From FW021-bin31 sp964478125 (lineage in GTDB: Bacteria > Bacteroidota > Bacteroidia > Chitinophagales > Chitinophagaceae), in contig CAYZGR010000014.1 of NCBI GenBank assembly GCA_964478125.1, positions 1 to 55,231 on the forward strand: 55,231 bases of DNA. Direction: 5' to 3'. The notes beneath the pieces are model-generated. The model ran no database searches and was not told the origin of the DNA. It saw nothing but the letters and a program-made list of their open reading frames with translations. Numbering within the stretch: position 1 is the first letter of the stretch; each line of letters starts with the position of its first letter. Shown piece by piece: positions 1 through 9,699 of this stretch. Position numbers and translations under genes: made by a program.

Positions 1-328
1 ATTTCCCATCATTAAAACGATTGCCCGGAATATCAGATTCGGGATCTGCGATCATTTTTATCTCATAATTGTCCCTGTTTATAAAACCAATTCCATTCTG
101 CATGGCGGCAATATAATCCCCGTTGTCACAAATGGCAATCGTTCCAATCTTTTGATTCACTTCAATTACATCATGCTTTTCAGTACTTGAAGAATATTCA
201 TGTATCTTCCCTTGTTCTATGTCTACCCACGCAACTATATCGCGTTTCTCATCCCATAGCACTCCTTCACCCAATATGCAACGGTGATCAATAAGAGCCT
301 CCGGGTATACCTTTTTTTTATTCTCCAT
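1..328 (-). CDS. SMP-30/gluconolactonase-like protein, 5' part only
   Basis: The first 109 codons of a minus-strand gene are visible; the rest lies beyond the left edge. The start is the ATG at 326-328. The translation begins MENKKKVYPEALIDHRCILG and continues with EGVLWDEKRDIVAWVDIEQG and, near the edge, GNRFNDGK. These are the typical first blade and the GNRFND metal/substrate motif of the SMP-30/gluconolactonase/LRE six-bladed propeller family, which hydrolyses sugar lactones. No signal peptide is seen, so a cytoplasmic enzyme is likely. The gene starts 39 nt after the stop of the phosphatase gene and is probably the last visible member of the same operon. A role in sugar-acid catabolism would suit a galacturonate-type locus, but this is inference. 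Confidence 0.8.
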   Translation of the reverse strand, partial: MENKKKVYPEALIDHRCILGEGVLWDEKRDIVAWVDIEQGKIHEYSSSTEKHDVIEVNQKIGTIAICDNGDYIAAMQNGIGFINRDNYEIKMIADPESDIPGNRFNDGK

Positions 329-367
329 ATCTTATCCTTTGCACATAAAGTTAATTAAAATCTAACA

Positions 368-1984
368 TTAACGCCTATCTGTGATTTCTGTAATGACATC
401 TCCAATGTTGCCGCTGGGCATTTGTATATGCAAAATGGCAGCAAGTGTCGGAGCAATATCGGTCATCCATATGGTCCGGTGGGTTGCTCCCGGATGGATT
501 CCCTTTCCCATCCATATCAAAGGGATATGTGCATCAAAAGGATACCATTCTCCATGTTCGGCTCCCTGTATCGATTCAAACTGCCAGCCCGCAGACTTCA
601 TGATCAGGACGTCTCCGCTACGACCCGGATAGATCCCATTCATATACATGGATTTAACGCGTTCCGGTAAAGTAGCTTCAGTCAGGTCGGCGCTTACAAG
701 CGCATGCGCAATACCCGGTTCTTCCTGTAATTTTCCTGCTATAAAACGGGCCACCTTATCCTTATCGAGTCCTTCCCGATCCAATGCCCTGTAATTCAAG
801 TAGACCTGTCCGTTGGAGACGGTTAAAATAAGATCTGAAGCACCAAATTTTTTCTCCAAGTTCTTTTTTATATCTTTCATAACTTTCTTTCCATTTACTG
901 CTCCGGAGGGAATTTTATGTTCTTTTAAATACCCGGGAGACTGGTCTGCTCCATGATCTGCAGTCAGGAAGAAGAGATAGCCATTCTTCCCAAACCGTCG
1001 GTCCAGATAACTTAAGAATCCCGCCAATGCTTTATCCAGCCTCAGATAGTTATCTTCCATCTCAATAGAAGTAGGTCCATATTCATGCCCGATGATATCC
1101 GGAGCGGACAGGCTGATGGCCAGGAGATCGGTAAAGCCGCTCTCTCCCAATTTATATCCCTCAATAGCCGCTTTAGCAAATTCAAGGGTATAATCATTCG
1201 CAAAAGGCGTGGAACGAAAAGGTGTTTTCATGTGAGGAAATACCGGCGCTTTTTCTTCCTCATAAAAGCTCTTTTCATAGCTTTTATTATCAGCATCACT
1301 CAATTTATAAGTTCCAATAGGATAAAGGGTATGCCAGCCGTCAGGCATCAGTGAATCAGCCCAATCTATGGCATTGAACCGATTAACCCAACCGGGCAAC
1401 GTATCCATATAGTAGGTACTGGTTGTAAATTTGCCCTGATCTCTCCAAAATGCAGCATTGGCAGTATGCCCCCCCGGTAGAATAGAGGCCCGGTCCTTAA
1501 GAGCTATGCCTATTACTTTACTCTGATAATTCGTAGCTATACGTAACTCATCGCCAATTGTGGTGGTCAATAAATTACGTGGAGATCGCCCTGCTCTCGA
1601 TTGGGTACCCACCATCTTAACAGTGGAATCCTGCACGCTTATGATTTCCTTTCCCCATCCACGATCATACCAGGAGTTCTCCACAATTCCGTTGATGGCC
1701 GGAACCGATCCCGTATAAACGGAGGAATGCCCGCAGGCAGTTGCCGTAGGTATATGCCGAACCATCGTATTTTCACATTTAAAGCCCTCCTTCAACAGCC
1801 TTTTAAATCCACCCTCCCCGTATCGGTCCCAATATTTATATAAATAATCCCAGCGCATCTGGTCTACCATCAGGCCGACTACGATCTTTGGCCGGCCTTT
1901 CAGGCTTTCATCGGACTTACGGAAAGAGGAAATAACCGATAAACAAAAAATACCTAAACAAATAAAACCTGATCTGCGTTTCAT
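368..1984 (-). CDS. pafA: PafA-like secreted alkaline phosphatase
   Basis: An alkaline phosphatase superfamily protein of 538 residues, counted from the ATG at 1984. A longer frame extends to 2101 but overlaps the upstream gene, whereas the 1984 start follows that gene's stop by 4 nt and gives a normal signal sequence (KRRSGFICLGIFCLSVISS). The visible residues match the set known in Elizabethkingia PafA: metal ligand D41, nucleophile T82 (TATACGHS), N103, then K163 and R165 (ALKDRASILPGG), a D..H pair in DIIGHEYGP, DH in TADHGAD, and a C-terminal H in GAEHGEW. In PafA, the K/R/N set recognises phosphate monoesters, so a periplasmic phosphomonoesterase is expected rather than a diesterase. 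It is tightly coupled to the upstream propeller/helical protein gene. A role in phosphate release within the PUL is inference. Confidence 0.9.
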   Translation of the reverse strand: MKRRSGFICLGIFCLSVISSFRKSDESLKGRPKIVVGLMVDQMRWDYLYKYWDRYGEGGFKRLLKEGFKCENTMVRHIPTATACGHSSVYTGSVPAINGIVENSWYDRGWGKEIISVQDSTVKMVGTQSRAGRSPRNLLTTTIGDELRIATNYQSKVIGIALKDRASILPGGHTANAAFWRDQGKFTTSTYYMDTLPGWVNRFNAIDWADSLMPDGWHTLYPIGTYKLSDADNKSYEKSFYEEEKAPVFPHMKTPFRSTPFANDYTLEFAKAAIEGYKLGESGFTDLLAISLSAPDIIGHEYGPTSIEMEDNYLRLDKALAGFLSYLDRRFGKNGYLFFLTADHGADQSPGYLKEHKIPSGAVNGKKVMKDIKKNLEKKFGASDLILTVSNGQVYLNYRALDREGLDKDKVARFIAGKLQEEPGIAHALVSADLTEATLPERVKSMYMNGIYPGRSGDVLIMKSAGWQFESIQGAEHGEWYPFDAHIPLIWMGKGIHPGATHRTIWMTDIAPTLAAILHIQMPSGNIGDVITEITDRR

Positions 1985-1988
1985 GTAT

Positions 1989-4157
1989 TTATTCTTTAAT
2001 AATCTGAAAATATCTGGCCATCCAGTAGGGCAATAAATATTCGGCGCCGGTAAGCGCCGTTCTTCCGCCATTACCGCCATCCAGCTCAAATTCATTGGCA
2101 TTGTAACGATGGGCCGGCATTTCTTCAGGAGACAATACTTCCTTAGTATATTGCCGCCGGAAGTTGGGTTTCAAAAATACCAGATCTTTACGAATAGAAT
2201 TTTTTATAGTCCAGCGAATCCGGTCCATAGGAAATTCGCGCAGATACCAAAGCGTTGATTCCCGGTCAAAATTCCCGGCCGTACCCAGTGTGATCAGATT
2301 CCACAATGGATTCCTTTCCGGTTTCTCTATTTCCCAATACTCGTTGATCGCGTGTGCAAATTTTTGTTTCAGACTGTCATTAAATGCATAACGGTACAAT
2401 ACCCAAAAAGATAAAAATTCCATTTCATCATCCGAATGATTCCAGGGCCCTTTGCCCATATCATGTCCTTTATAATTATAACCGGGTGTCGCTTTGATAT
2501 TATAAGGACTGATCATGATATTCTCCAGATAACCCTGTTCATCCATCAGGCGAAAAGCCTCTTTTTTATATAACGCTTTTCCCGTAAGGGCATAACCCAG
2601 TTCAAGGCCGGCAATAAGGTCGGTACTCGCCAATTTCCGGTCACTTATGGTCTTGGCATACCCATTCACATAATCCGGGTTCCATCTGCCCCATAAGGTG
2701 GGTTTCCCGTCAAGATCAACAAAATTGTAGTTGTTATCTATGATATGGGTCAATATTTTATCAATAAAGTCCGCTATTCTCTTCTTTTCTTCTTTTGTTT
2801 TTGCTACAAATTCATCCATGAGTGCCGCTACAAATATATAGCCCACAAACTCATCGCTACTCGTCGTACCTTTCCATTCCCATCCCGAGTCTGGCGAAGG
2901 CCTCCATGCGGACGGATCCGACACTTTATATCCTTTACGTTCAAATGTTCTGGAAGGAAAACCTTTCAGCTGATTAATAGAAAGCAGCCGTTCATACGCT
3001 GCAAATGATTCCCAGGCATACTGCCTGGCGATCGGATCATCCGTAACTGCGTATCGAAAAGCCTGGCTTCCCAGATAAAAAGAAGTCCACAATCCATCAT
3101 TATCCGTATCTGTCATCTCCGCCGTGGAAAGGTCTCCCGGAATCTTCATCCGTATCTCGGCCAACAGCCCGTAGCGGATATGCCTTTCTCTTATAACCCG
3201 CTGAAAATATTTGGCCTTTCGCAAATAGGTTTGTCGGATGAATTTGATTTCATTTAATCCGGAAGGGGTCAATACGTATATATTCCCCTTACTGTCAGAG
3301 GCCATTCCTGTTACGTGGTCTTCGTTTAACCATCTTTTAGAGGCATAATACCGAAACCCTCCGGAAGACTTTTGCATAAAAACGCCCTGCGGAGTACCTG
3401 CCCAGATCTTCCCATTCACCACCATCAGGTGTTCTACATCCCGTATGGGTATTTTGGATTGAAAAGACATGCTCGTATCTCCTGTGGACAGATCCAGTCC
3501 GTAAAACCCTTCTGTGGTTCCGAGGACCATTTCATGGTTCCGAAATGCAAATGTTTTTAGACTATTTCCCTGACAGATCCTGATAAACCGGGCGCCTTCC
3601 AGGCGATAAACAGCCCCCGGAGTTAAGGCATAGAAAGCATCTTTGAAAGATTGAATTGCCATAATTTTATCAGCGGGTCTTTCTAAAGTTCTCAGCTTGC
3701 CATGGCTAAATAAGCCCGCGGCTTCTTTTCCCACTAACAAAACATCTCCATTGGAAGCGACCGCGATCTGATCAAACCGTCCGTCGGGAAGAGCGCCATA
3801 CGGAATACCGGCATTAGCATTTGATAAGAATGAGCTTTTAAATAAATAATACATATATCCGGTACCTTCCTGTATGGTTATGTCAACAGGTATCTTATCA
3901 GCAAGAGGGCGATATAACAGGTCTCTTCCCAACATCTTCCCCGTAACCCTGCATAATCCCTTATCTGTAAGTACATAAATCCGGTCATTATAGTCAATCA
4001 CTAACTTTTTAAGATCATTTCCCTTTACTTCATCAGAGGATTCGTATTTAACAGAAACAGGTTGTTTAAAGCTTGTATCCAAAACATGTCCCGAGCTCTT
4101 ATTGTACCACCCGATACAAATAAGCATTACAATAACTAAGGTTTTCTTCATTTTCAT
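1989..4157 (-). CDS. secreted beta-propeller plus all-helical toroid-like protein, function unknown
   Basis: A 722-residue exported protein with a signal peptide at about 1-23 (KKTLVIVMLICIGWYN). Residues of about 40-310 form short repeated beta blades of the type seen in two-component-regulator propellers (KLVIDYNDRIYVLTDKGLCR, MASDSKGNIYVLTPSGLNEI). From about 345 to the end the protein is helical and rich in aromatic residues (DNDGLWTSFYLGSQAFRYAV, GWEWKGTTSSDEFVGYIFVA, WNHSDDEMEFLSFWVLYRYA). This resembles an alpha/alpha toroid as found in several polysaccharide lyases and glycosidases. I cannot assign it to a catalytic family. It lies between GH3 (55 nt upstream) and the phosphatase (4 nt downstream), so it is part of the PUL operon. 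A surface glycan-binding or degrading role is inference. Confidence 0.75.
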   Translation of the reverse strand: MKMKKTLVIVMLICIGWYNKSSGHVLDTSFKQPVSVKYESSDEVKGNDLKKLVIDYNDRIYVLTDKGLCRVTGKMLGRDLLYRPLADKIPVDITIQEGTGYMYYLFKSSFLSNANAGIPYGALPDGRFDQIAVASNGDVLLVGKEAAGLFSHGKLRTLERPADKIMAIQSFKDAFYALTPGAVYRLEGARFIRICQGNSLKTFAFRNHEMVLGTTEGFYGLDLSTGDTSMSFQSKIPIRDVEHLMVVNGKIWAGTPQGVFMQKSSGGFRYYASKRWLNEDHVTGMASDSKGNIYVLTPSGLNEIKFIRQTYLRKAKYFQRVIRERHIRYGLLAEIRMKIPGDLSTAEMTDTDNDGLWTSFYLGSQAFRYAVTDDPIARQYAWESFAAYERLLSINQLKGFPSRTFERKGYKVSDPSAWRPSPDSGWEWKGTTSSDEFVGYIFVAALMDEFVAKTKEEKKRIADFIDKILTHIIDNNYNFVDLDGKPTLWGRWNPDYVNGYAKTISDRKLASTDLIAGLELGYALTGKALYKKEAFRLMDEQGYLENIMISPYNIKATPGYNYKGHDMGKGPWNHSDDEMEFLSFWVLYRYAFNDSLKQKFAHAINEYWEIEKPERNPLWNLITLGTAGNFDRESTLWYLREFPMDRIRWTIKNSIRKDLVFLKPNFRRQYTKEVLSPEEMPAHRYNANEFELDGGNGGRTALTGAEYLLPYWMARYFQIIKE

Positions 4158-4212
4158 CGCATTTTAAATTTATTTGGTATCACTCCATTCAAGAAACTCT
4201 AATACCTATGTC

Positions 4213-6540
4213 TTAGAATGGTACACCCGAAGGATTAAATTCTGGTATAGGTAATGCCGGCACCAGTACATGATGTACCTTTTCCACTGTAATACTTTTA
4301 TTCAAACTAAAATTGGCTTCTTGTTTTATAGCTGTAGAAGAGGCGCCGACCTTTACGGTATACACACCGGCCTCGGCTACCCAGGCATCTTTCGTAGGGT
4401 CAAAAGAAGCTAAAGAAGCTGCGTTTAAATTAAAATGCAGTACCTGGCTTTCTCCCGGATGTAACCATTTCGTCTTTGCAAAACCTTTCAGTTCCTCCGA
4501 AGGCTTGTTTAATTGTTTTGCAGGTGCGCTAAGATACAGTTCTACTACTTCTTTTCCCGCTACTGCTCCGGTATTGGTGATCCTAACAGCTACTTTTACC
4601 GAATCATGAAATTCCCTGGAACTTAGTTGCATGTCGCTGTACTTAAACTGCGTATAAGAAAGTCCATACCCAAAAGGGTAAGCTGTTTTTACATGAAAAG
4701 TATTATAATACCGATATCCCACATAAATTCCATCTGTATAAGTTACTTCGCGTGTGTTTCTTGCAGGCGCTCCGGGAAAATATCCTGCAGAGGGCACGTC
4801 AGTATATTTAACGGGAAAAGTCTGGGCCAGTTTCCCCGAAGGGTTAACTTTACCGGATAATATATCGGCAATGGCGTTTCCTCCTTCCTGTCCCGGCAAC
4901 CAGGCGACAAGAATGGCATCTGCCTCGGCCTTCCAGCTTTTCACATCTATGGGTCCGGCGATATTTAAAACTACTACAACCCTCTTTCCGGCGGCATGAA
5001 AAGCATTCGACACTTCCTTTAATAATTCCTTTTCTCTCAAGGATAAATAAAAACTCTGCATCTTCCTGTCCCGTCCTTCTCCCGCGTTTCTCCCGATCGT
5101 TATAATAGCCAGGTCATCCTGTTTGGCCGCCTGCTTTATTAAAGCCGGGTCTACACGCATTTCCAAAATACCATAATGACGTTTAAAAGCAAGATACACA
5201 TCCGTCTTGTCTACAAGAGGCTTTTCTTGCTCTAGGTAATGCCTATACTTTTCCTGTAAAATTCCATTTATCTCATAGCCTGAATGTTGCATCCCTTCAT
5301 CTAGCGAAACAGCATAAGCGGCATCTACATGTCCGCTTCCCGTACCTCCATATAAAAGCGAATAAGCATCATAACCAAACAAGGCTACTTTTTTTACCTT
5401 TTTTAAAGGTAAAGTCTCTTGATCATTTTTAAGTAATACCATTCCCTCGGCAGCAGCGCTGCGTGCAATACGCGCATCCCTCTTTAAATCGGGAGTATTG
5501 GAATAAACAAACTGCTTGAACACCGGTGTTTTAGTCCAGGTCTTTAATATCCTGTCTACATTCCTGTTAAGGATGTCAATAGGTAAGTTCCCCTCTTTTA
5601 CCGCTTTTATGATCTTTTCGGTTTCATCAGGATGCCCGGGCATCAGAAGATCATTTCCGGCCTTCATTTGTACGGCAGGCTTATCCGATTCTGCCCAATC
5701 GGTCATCACCATTCCTTTAAATCCCCATTCTTCTCTAAGGATGTCTGTTAAAAGATCTTTTCTTTGCGAGGTATAGGCGCCATTTAATTGATTATAAGAG
5801 GACATTACCGCCCAGGGGTTCCCTTCTTTGACGGCAATCTCAAAGTTCCTGAGATAAATTTCTCTTAAAGCTCTTTGTCCGGCAATGACATTAATAAAGT
5901 GCCTGCTTGTTTCCTGATTATTGGCGGCAAAATGCTTTATCGTAGCTCCTACACCCTGTGATTGCACGCCCTTGACCATAGCTGCAGCAATATGACCCGA
6001 TAAAAACGGATCTTCCGAATAATATTCATAATTTCTTCCGCCCAGCGGGTTGCGTTGAATATCCATACCGGGCATCAACATAATATCTACCCCATAATCA
6101 AGCGCTTCCCCACCCAAAGCGGCACCCACCTCGTTAACGACAGCGGTATCCCAGGTTGAGGCCAGTAAAGTAGCAACAGGAAAAGCAGTGGTATAATAGG
6201 TCTTGCTGCTATCCTTGTTTCTTATCGGATCTATACGTACACCGGCCGGACCATCGGCTAAAGTAACGGAAGGGATCCCCAGCCGGTCGACGGGATGCGT
6301 CCGTGAAGTACCGGGCACCTTCTTCGGGATCCTTACGGCCTGCGAATCCTGGTTCATCCCCACCACTAATTTTGCCTTCTCCGCCAAAGACATGGCTTCC
6401 ACTACCTGAGAAACAGCATTTCTACCTAGTTGGGGAATCTCCCCGGTACTTTGTGCCCCAACAAATAACGGGACAGAGATAAAAGATAAAAGTACAAAGA
6501 CCTTTAAAGATAAAACGGGTCTGCATAAATGGAACTTCAT
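4213..6540 (-). CDS. GH3 family beta-glucosidase-like glycoside hydrolase
   Basis: A 775-residue exported enzyme with a signal peptide ending near residue 29 (SVPLFVGAQ). The N-terminal TIM barrel has KHFAANNQE (K202, H203) and the nucleophile motif GMVMTDWAE, with D281 as the likely nucleophile. The second alpha/beta domain carries AGEGRDR, where the family often has its acid/base glutamate, and the C-terminus is a fibronectin-like domain (from about 640). Length and order are normal for bacterial GH3 enzymes that remove non-reducing beta-linked glucose or xylose. The exact sugar cannot be read from the sequence. The gene is 40 nt from the heme lipoprotein gene upstream and 55 nt from the next gene, so they are probably co-transcribed. 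It is expected to act in the periplasm on oligosaccharides imported by SusCD. Confidence 0.93.
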   Translation of the reverse strand: MKFHLCRPVLSLKVFVLLSFISVPLFVGAQSTGEIPQLGRNAVSQVVEAMSLAEKAKLVVGMNQDSQAVRIPKKVPGTSRTHPVDRLGIPSVTLADGPAGVRIDPIRNKDSSKTYYTTAFPVATLLASTWDTAVVNEVGAALGGEALDYGVDIMLMPGMDIQRNPLGGRNYEYYSEDPFLSGHIAAAMVKGVQSQGVGATIKHFAANNQETSRHFINVIAGQRALREIYLRNFEIAVKEGNPWAVMSSYNQLNGAYTSQRKDLLTDILREEWGFKGMVMTDWAESDKPAVQMKAGNDLLMPGHPDETEKIIKAVKEGNLPIDILNRNVDRILKTWTKTPVFKQFVYSNTPDLKRDARIARSAAAEGMVLLKNDQETLPLKKVKKVALFGYDAYSLLYGGTGSGHVDAAYAVSLDEGMQHSGYEINGILQEKYRHYLEQEKPLVDKTDVYLAFKRHYGILEMRVDPALIKQAAKQDDLAIITIGRNAGEGRDRKMQSFYLSLREKELLKEVSNAFHAAGKRVVVVLNIAGPIDVKSWKAEADAILVAWLPGQEGGNAIADILSGKVNPSGKLAQTFPVKYTDVPSAGYFPGAPARNTREVTYTDGIYVGYRYYNTFHVKTAYPFGYGLSYTQFKYSDMQLSSREFHDSVKVAVRITNTGAVAGKEVVELYLSAPAKQLNKPSEELKGFAKTKWLHPGESQVLHFNLNAASLASFDPTKDAWVAEAGVYTVKVGASSTAIKQEANFSLNKSITVEKVHHVLVPALPIPEFNPSGVPF

Positions 6541-6580
6541 GAATAAAATTTACTGTGTTGTATTTATATTTCCTGCATCG

Positions 6581-9500
6581 TCATTCAATCCCCTTTTTAA
6601 TAAAGGCAATCAAATCGGCCAGTTGTTGTTTATTTATTTTTTCTTCTAACCCCACCGGCATCGGTGATCCGACCAGCGGTTTCAGTGATGCAATGCTTTG
6701 CCGGGAAATAGTCGTCTGTAGTCCCTTTTCATTTCTCAAAACGATGGCATTTGGGGTCTTCGAGACAATGATTCCCTGATGAACGGTTCCCGATTTTTGA
6801 GTAATTTTATACAAAGCATAACCTTTAGCGATAGACCGATTGGGGTCTAAAATATTTATGAGAATACTTTCCTTTGTCCAGCCCTGGACCGTTCCCAGGT
6901 CAGGACCAAAATCCACACCCATTTTATCGTGTATCCTATGGCAAATCAGACAATTTTTCTGATAAATGATCTTTCCCCGTTCCGGATCCCCTTTTAATTG
7001 AAGGGTGCTCCTATATTGCTCAATTACGGATTTTCTATCTGTATATTGATCGGCTAACAGGGAACGGGCTTGTTCCTTAAGTTTTTCGGGAAGATCCCGC
7101 ATGAGTATGACGGTCCTTTGCCACCCCAGAGCCGCTTTTTCTATTTTACGATCACGGATGGCGCGAAGCAAAATTTTAATTCTTGAAATATTAAAAGGTT
7201 CGTTGAAAAAAGTATTCAACGCTGTCTGTTTCATATCAGGTGTAAAAGAAGCCCAATGGGTGATAATGAATGAGGATACCGTTGTGTCCGGAATAGCGCT
7301 CAGGCCCTTTAGTGCCGCCTCTTGTACCAAAAGGGAAGAACCGGAAGTAGTTAACTTCTCAAACAATGCCATATGTTTGGCAGGCCCCATAGCGGATAAT
7401 AAATAAAGCGCTTCCGCCCTTTTCTCTGGAGACAACCTTTTATCCTTTGTCATGATTTCCGCCTGGTGTGCTAAAGCGCTCCCCCTTCTGCCCTTTGGAA
7501 ATCCAAGCCGTGTTAAAATTTGCCGGGCATTTTTGCGGATAGCCACCTTGGGATGATATAAGCAGACCTTGACCAACAGATCTTTGGCGCTTTCGATCCC
7601 CGAAGGTAAAACATTGCGGCCGGTCAAACCTGCCGCCAGTCCCTCCATCAAAGGTATTTGCCAGCTGTTTTCTCCTCCGGTGGCTTCTTTCAGTAAGGGA
7701 TAAATATCCTCAAATTTGCGTTTAGCCCCAATGGCATTGGACAACCGTTCAATCAATTGTTTATAAGCGGGGACTTCAGGGTTAAACCTTTTTATCGCTT
7801 CTCTCAATAATTTCGTATATTGAACAGATGTGGCACTGAGAGCGGCTACCTGCATCCATTTATCATCTACATGATCGAACAAAAGCTTTTGCCGGATCCG
7901 CGCGGCCTCCGGACTATCCAGGGATCCAAGCGTACAAAGAAGTTGAAACCGGACCCGGGGATCCGGATCGTTTTCCATGGCAAAGAGGGACGCTATTAAA
8001 TCCGTATCCCTGCTCAAATGCAGTTCTGCCAGCTTAATCGCATTTTCGCGTATGCCGGCTACACTATCTTTCAGCGCTTTACGAATCAATCGGGAGTTTA
8101 ATTTATGGATGCCTTCCAGCGTCCATAATGCGTGTAAACGACCTACCGCCGAGGAAGGATTTTGAGCCCTATTTATCAAAGGCTTTACCTCCGCCTTATG
8201 ATTCCTGTCTACCAATAAACGCTGTGCATTTCTACGCCACCAGATATTGGGGTCTGCCAGTTTTTCAACCAATTCTTTATCCGAAAGTTTATTTAAGTTT
8301 AACCCTTTAATCCATTTAGCAGGAGGGGCGCCGGAGGAAGTAATCCTGTAAATGCGGCCTTTGTCAATACCATTATACAATTTACCCGATTGAATGGCGT
8401 CTTCCGACATCCACTCGGGATGCTCAATAATTTCGCGATAATAATCCACTACATATAACGCGCCATCCGGGCCGGTATAAAGATTTACCGGACGAAACCA
8501 GGAATCAGTAGAGGCCAGAAATGCCTGATGTCTTAATTTACGGCCGGCTATAAAGGCAGCTCCTTTTTCCTGTAGATCATCAGCATGAATAAGGTTGCTC
8601 ACCGGCTCGCAGACGAAGGTTACATGATGGTTATATCCTTCCGGGAAAGCGCCTCCCTGGTAAGCCAATATTCCACAAGCGGAGGTAACGACGCCTACAT
8701 CCGTCAGCAGTTGATGTTCCGGGTTTTTGGTAATGGGAAACACTTCGCAAGCATCCCCATGATCGGATAAGGATTCGGTGGCATCTCCAATCACCAGATC
8801 GGGATTACGGCCCAGATACTTTTGTTCCAGCACTTCCTGATAAATGTGATCATCGTTCACCACCAGAAAGTGGTGCCCCCATGTATCGAAAGTATGGCCA
8901 AACTGAGTGGAAGCGGCCAGGGCCTCCAGTGCCAAACTATCGGGTCTAAAGCGAACCATACGGCCATTGGCATTCACGCCAAGCCGCGGGGCATCCGGGT
9001 GACCCGGATAATAGATATCTTTCCCTTTATCTCCGAACTTTTTCGGATAGATGTCCGTCTCCGATATGCGTTCATGTGCCAGATAGATCCAATTATCAAG
9101 ACCGTAAACCGGGTTATTAACCAGATATTGGGGATTGGTAAAGGCAAAACCGGTTAAAAGGGTATCTCTGATGTCTGCCCGCCCATCTCCGGTTGTATCT
9201 TGCAGATAATACACATTGGGGGCATCGGTAACAAGGATTCCTTTTTTCCAGCGCATCACACCGGTAGGCATGGTAAGCCCTTCGGCAAATAACGTTCTTT
9301 GATCCAACGTCCCGTCACCATTTGAGTCCCTAAGCAGCACAACTTTTCCCGTATATTCCGTATTCAGGGGATAACCATGCATTTCTACGACATACATGTT
9401 TCCTTCCTCGTCAATGGTCATATCCACCGGATCGCTAATCAGCGGCTCAGCGGCCACCAGTTCCATTTTAAAGCCCGGCGGCAACACAAAGGTAGAAAGT

Positions 9501-9610
9501 GCGTTTTGGGCCGACTTACTGAAAGGAATGTCAGGAGGACCTGAGCAGCTGGCAGCCATCAACCACAAACCCATACCCAAGAAGAACTTATTCAAATACC
9601 TCCTTTCCAT
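6581..9610 (-). CDS. PVC-type heme-binding lipoprotein: propeller, HEAT repeats, cytochrome c domain
   Basis: A 1009-residue lipoprotein (lipobox LMAASC, C22). Residues of about 40-440 form a glucose-dehydrogenase-like propeller (PPGFKMELVAAEPLISDPVD). About 470-840 are HEAT-like helical repeats (DSVAGIRENAIKLAELHL, NDPDPRVRFQLLCTLGSLDS). The C-terminal domain of about 130 residues has one heme motif, CLICH near residue 885, and a likely axial methionine in SPMPVGLEEKI. The layout matches the membrane-bound dehydrogenase/Pirellula-type heme-binding families first named in Planctomycetes and Verrucomicrobia. It may oxidise a sugar at the cell surface or periplasmic face and pass electrons through the heme; the substrate is unknown. 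It sits 89 nt after susD-A and 40 nt before GH3, inside the PUL. Confidence 0.88.
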   Translation of the reverse strand: MERRYLNKFFLGMGLWLMAASCSGPPDIPFSKSAQNALSTFVLPPGFKMELVAAEPLISDPVDMTIDEEGNMYVVEMHGYPLNTEYTGKVVLLRDSNGDGTLDQRTLFAEGLTMPTGVMRWKKGILVTDAPNVYYLQDTTGDGRADIRDTLLTGFAFTNPQYLVNNPVYGLDNWIYLAHERISETDIYPKKFGDKGKDIYYPGHPDAPRLGVNANGRMVRFRPDSLALEALAASTQFGHTFDTWGHHFLVVNDDHIYQEVLEQKYLGRNPDLVIGDATESLSDHGDACEVFPITKNPEHQLLTDVGVVTSACGILAYQGGAFPEGYNHHVTFVCEPVSNLIHADDLQEKGAAFIAGRKLRHQAFLASTDSWFRPVNLYTGPDGALYVVDYYREIIEHPEWMSEDAIQSGKLYNGIDKGRIYRITSSGAPPAKWIKGLNLNKLSDKELVEKLADPNIWWRRNAQRLLVDRNHKAEVKPLINRAQNPSSAVGRLHALWTLEGIHKLNSRLIRKALKDSVAGIRENAIKLAELHLSRDTDLIASLFAMENDPDPRVRFQLLCTLGSLDSPEAARIRQKLLFDHVDDKWMQVAALSATSVQYTKLLREAIKRFNPEVPAYKQLIERLSNAIGAKRKFEDIYPLLKEATGGENSWQIPLMEGLAAGLTGRNVLPSGIESAKDLLVKVCLYHPKVAIRKNARQILTRLGFPKGRRGSALAHQAEIMTKDKRLSPEKRAEALYLLSAMGPAKHMALFEKLTTSGSSLLVQEAALKGLSAIPDTTVSSFIITHWASFTPDMKQTALNTFFNEPFNISRIKILLRAIRDRKIEKAALGWQRTVILMRDLPEKLKEQARSLLADQYTDRKSVIEQYRSTLQLKGDPERGKIIYQKNCLICHRIHDKMGVDFGPDLGTVQGWTKESILINILDPNRSIAKGYALYKITQKSGTVHQGIIVSKTPNAIVLRNEKGLQTTISRQSIASLKPLVGSPMPVGLEEKINKQQLADLIAFIKKGIE

Positions 9611-9699
9611 TCCAAAATAACACTTTACGGCGCCTCCTTCCTTTTAACCCTTAATTCAAAAAGATACGAAGCGGCTTTCCTCCGAATAGATTAGTATCT

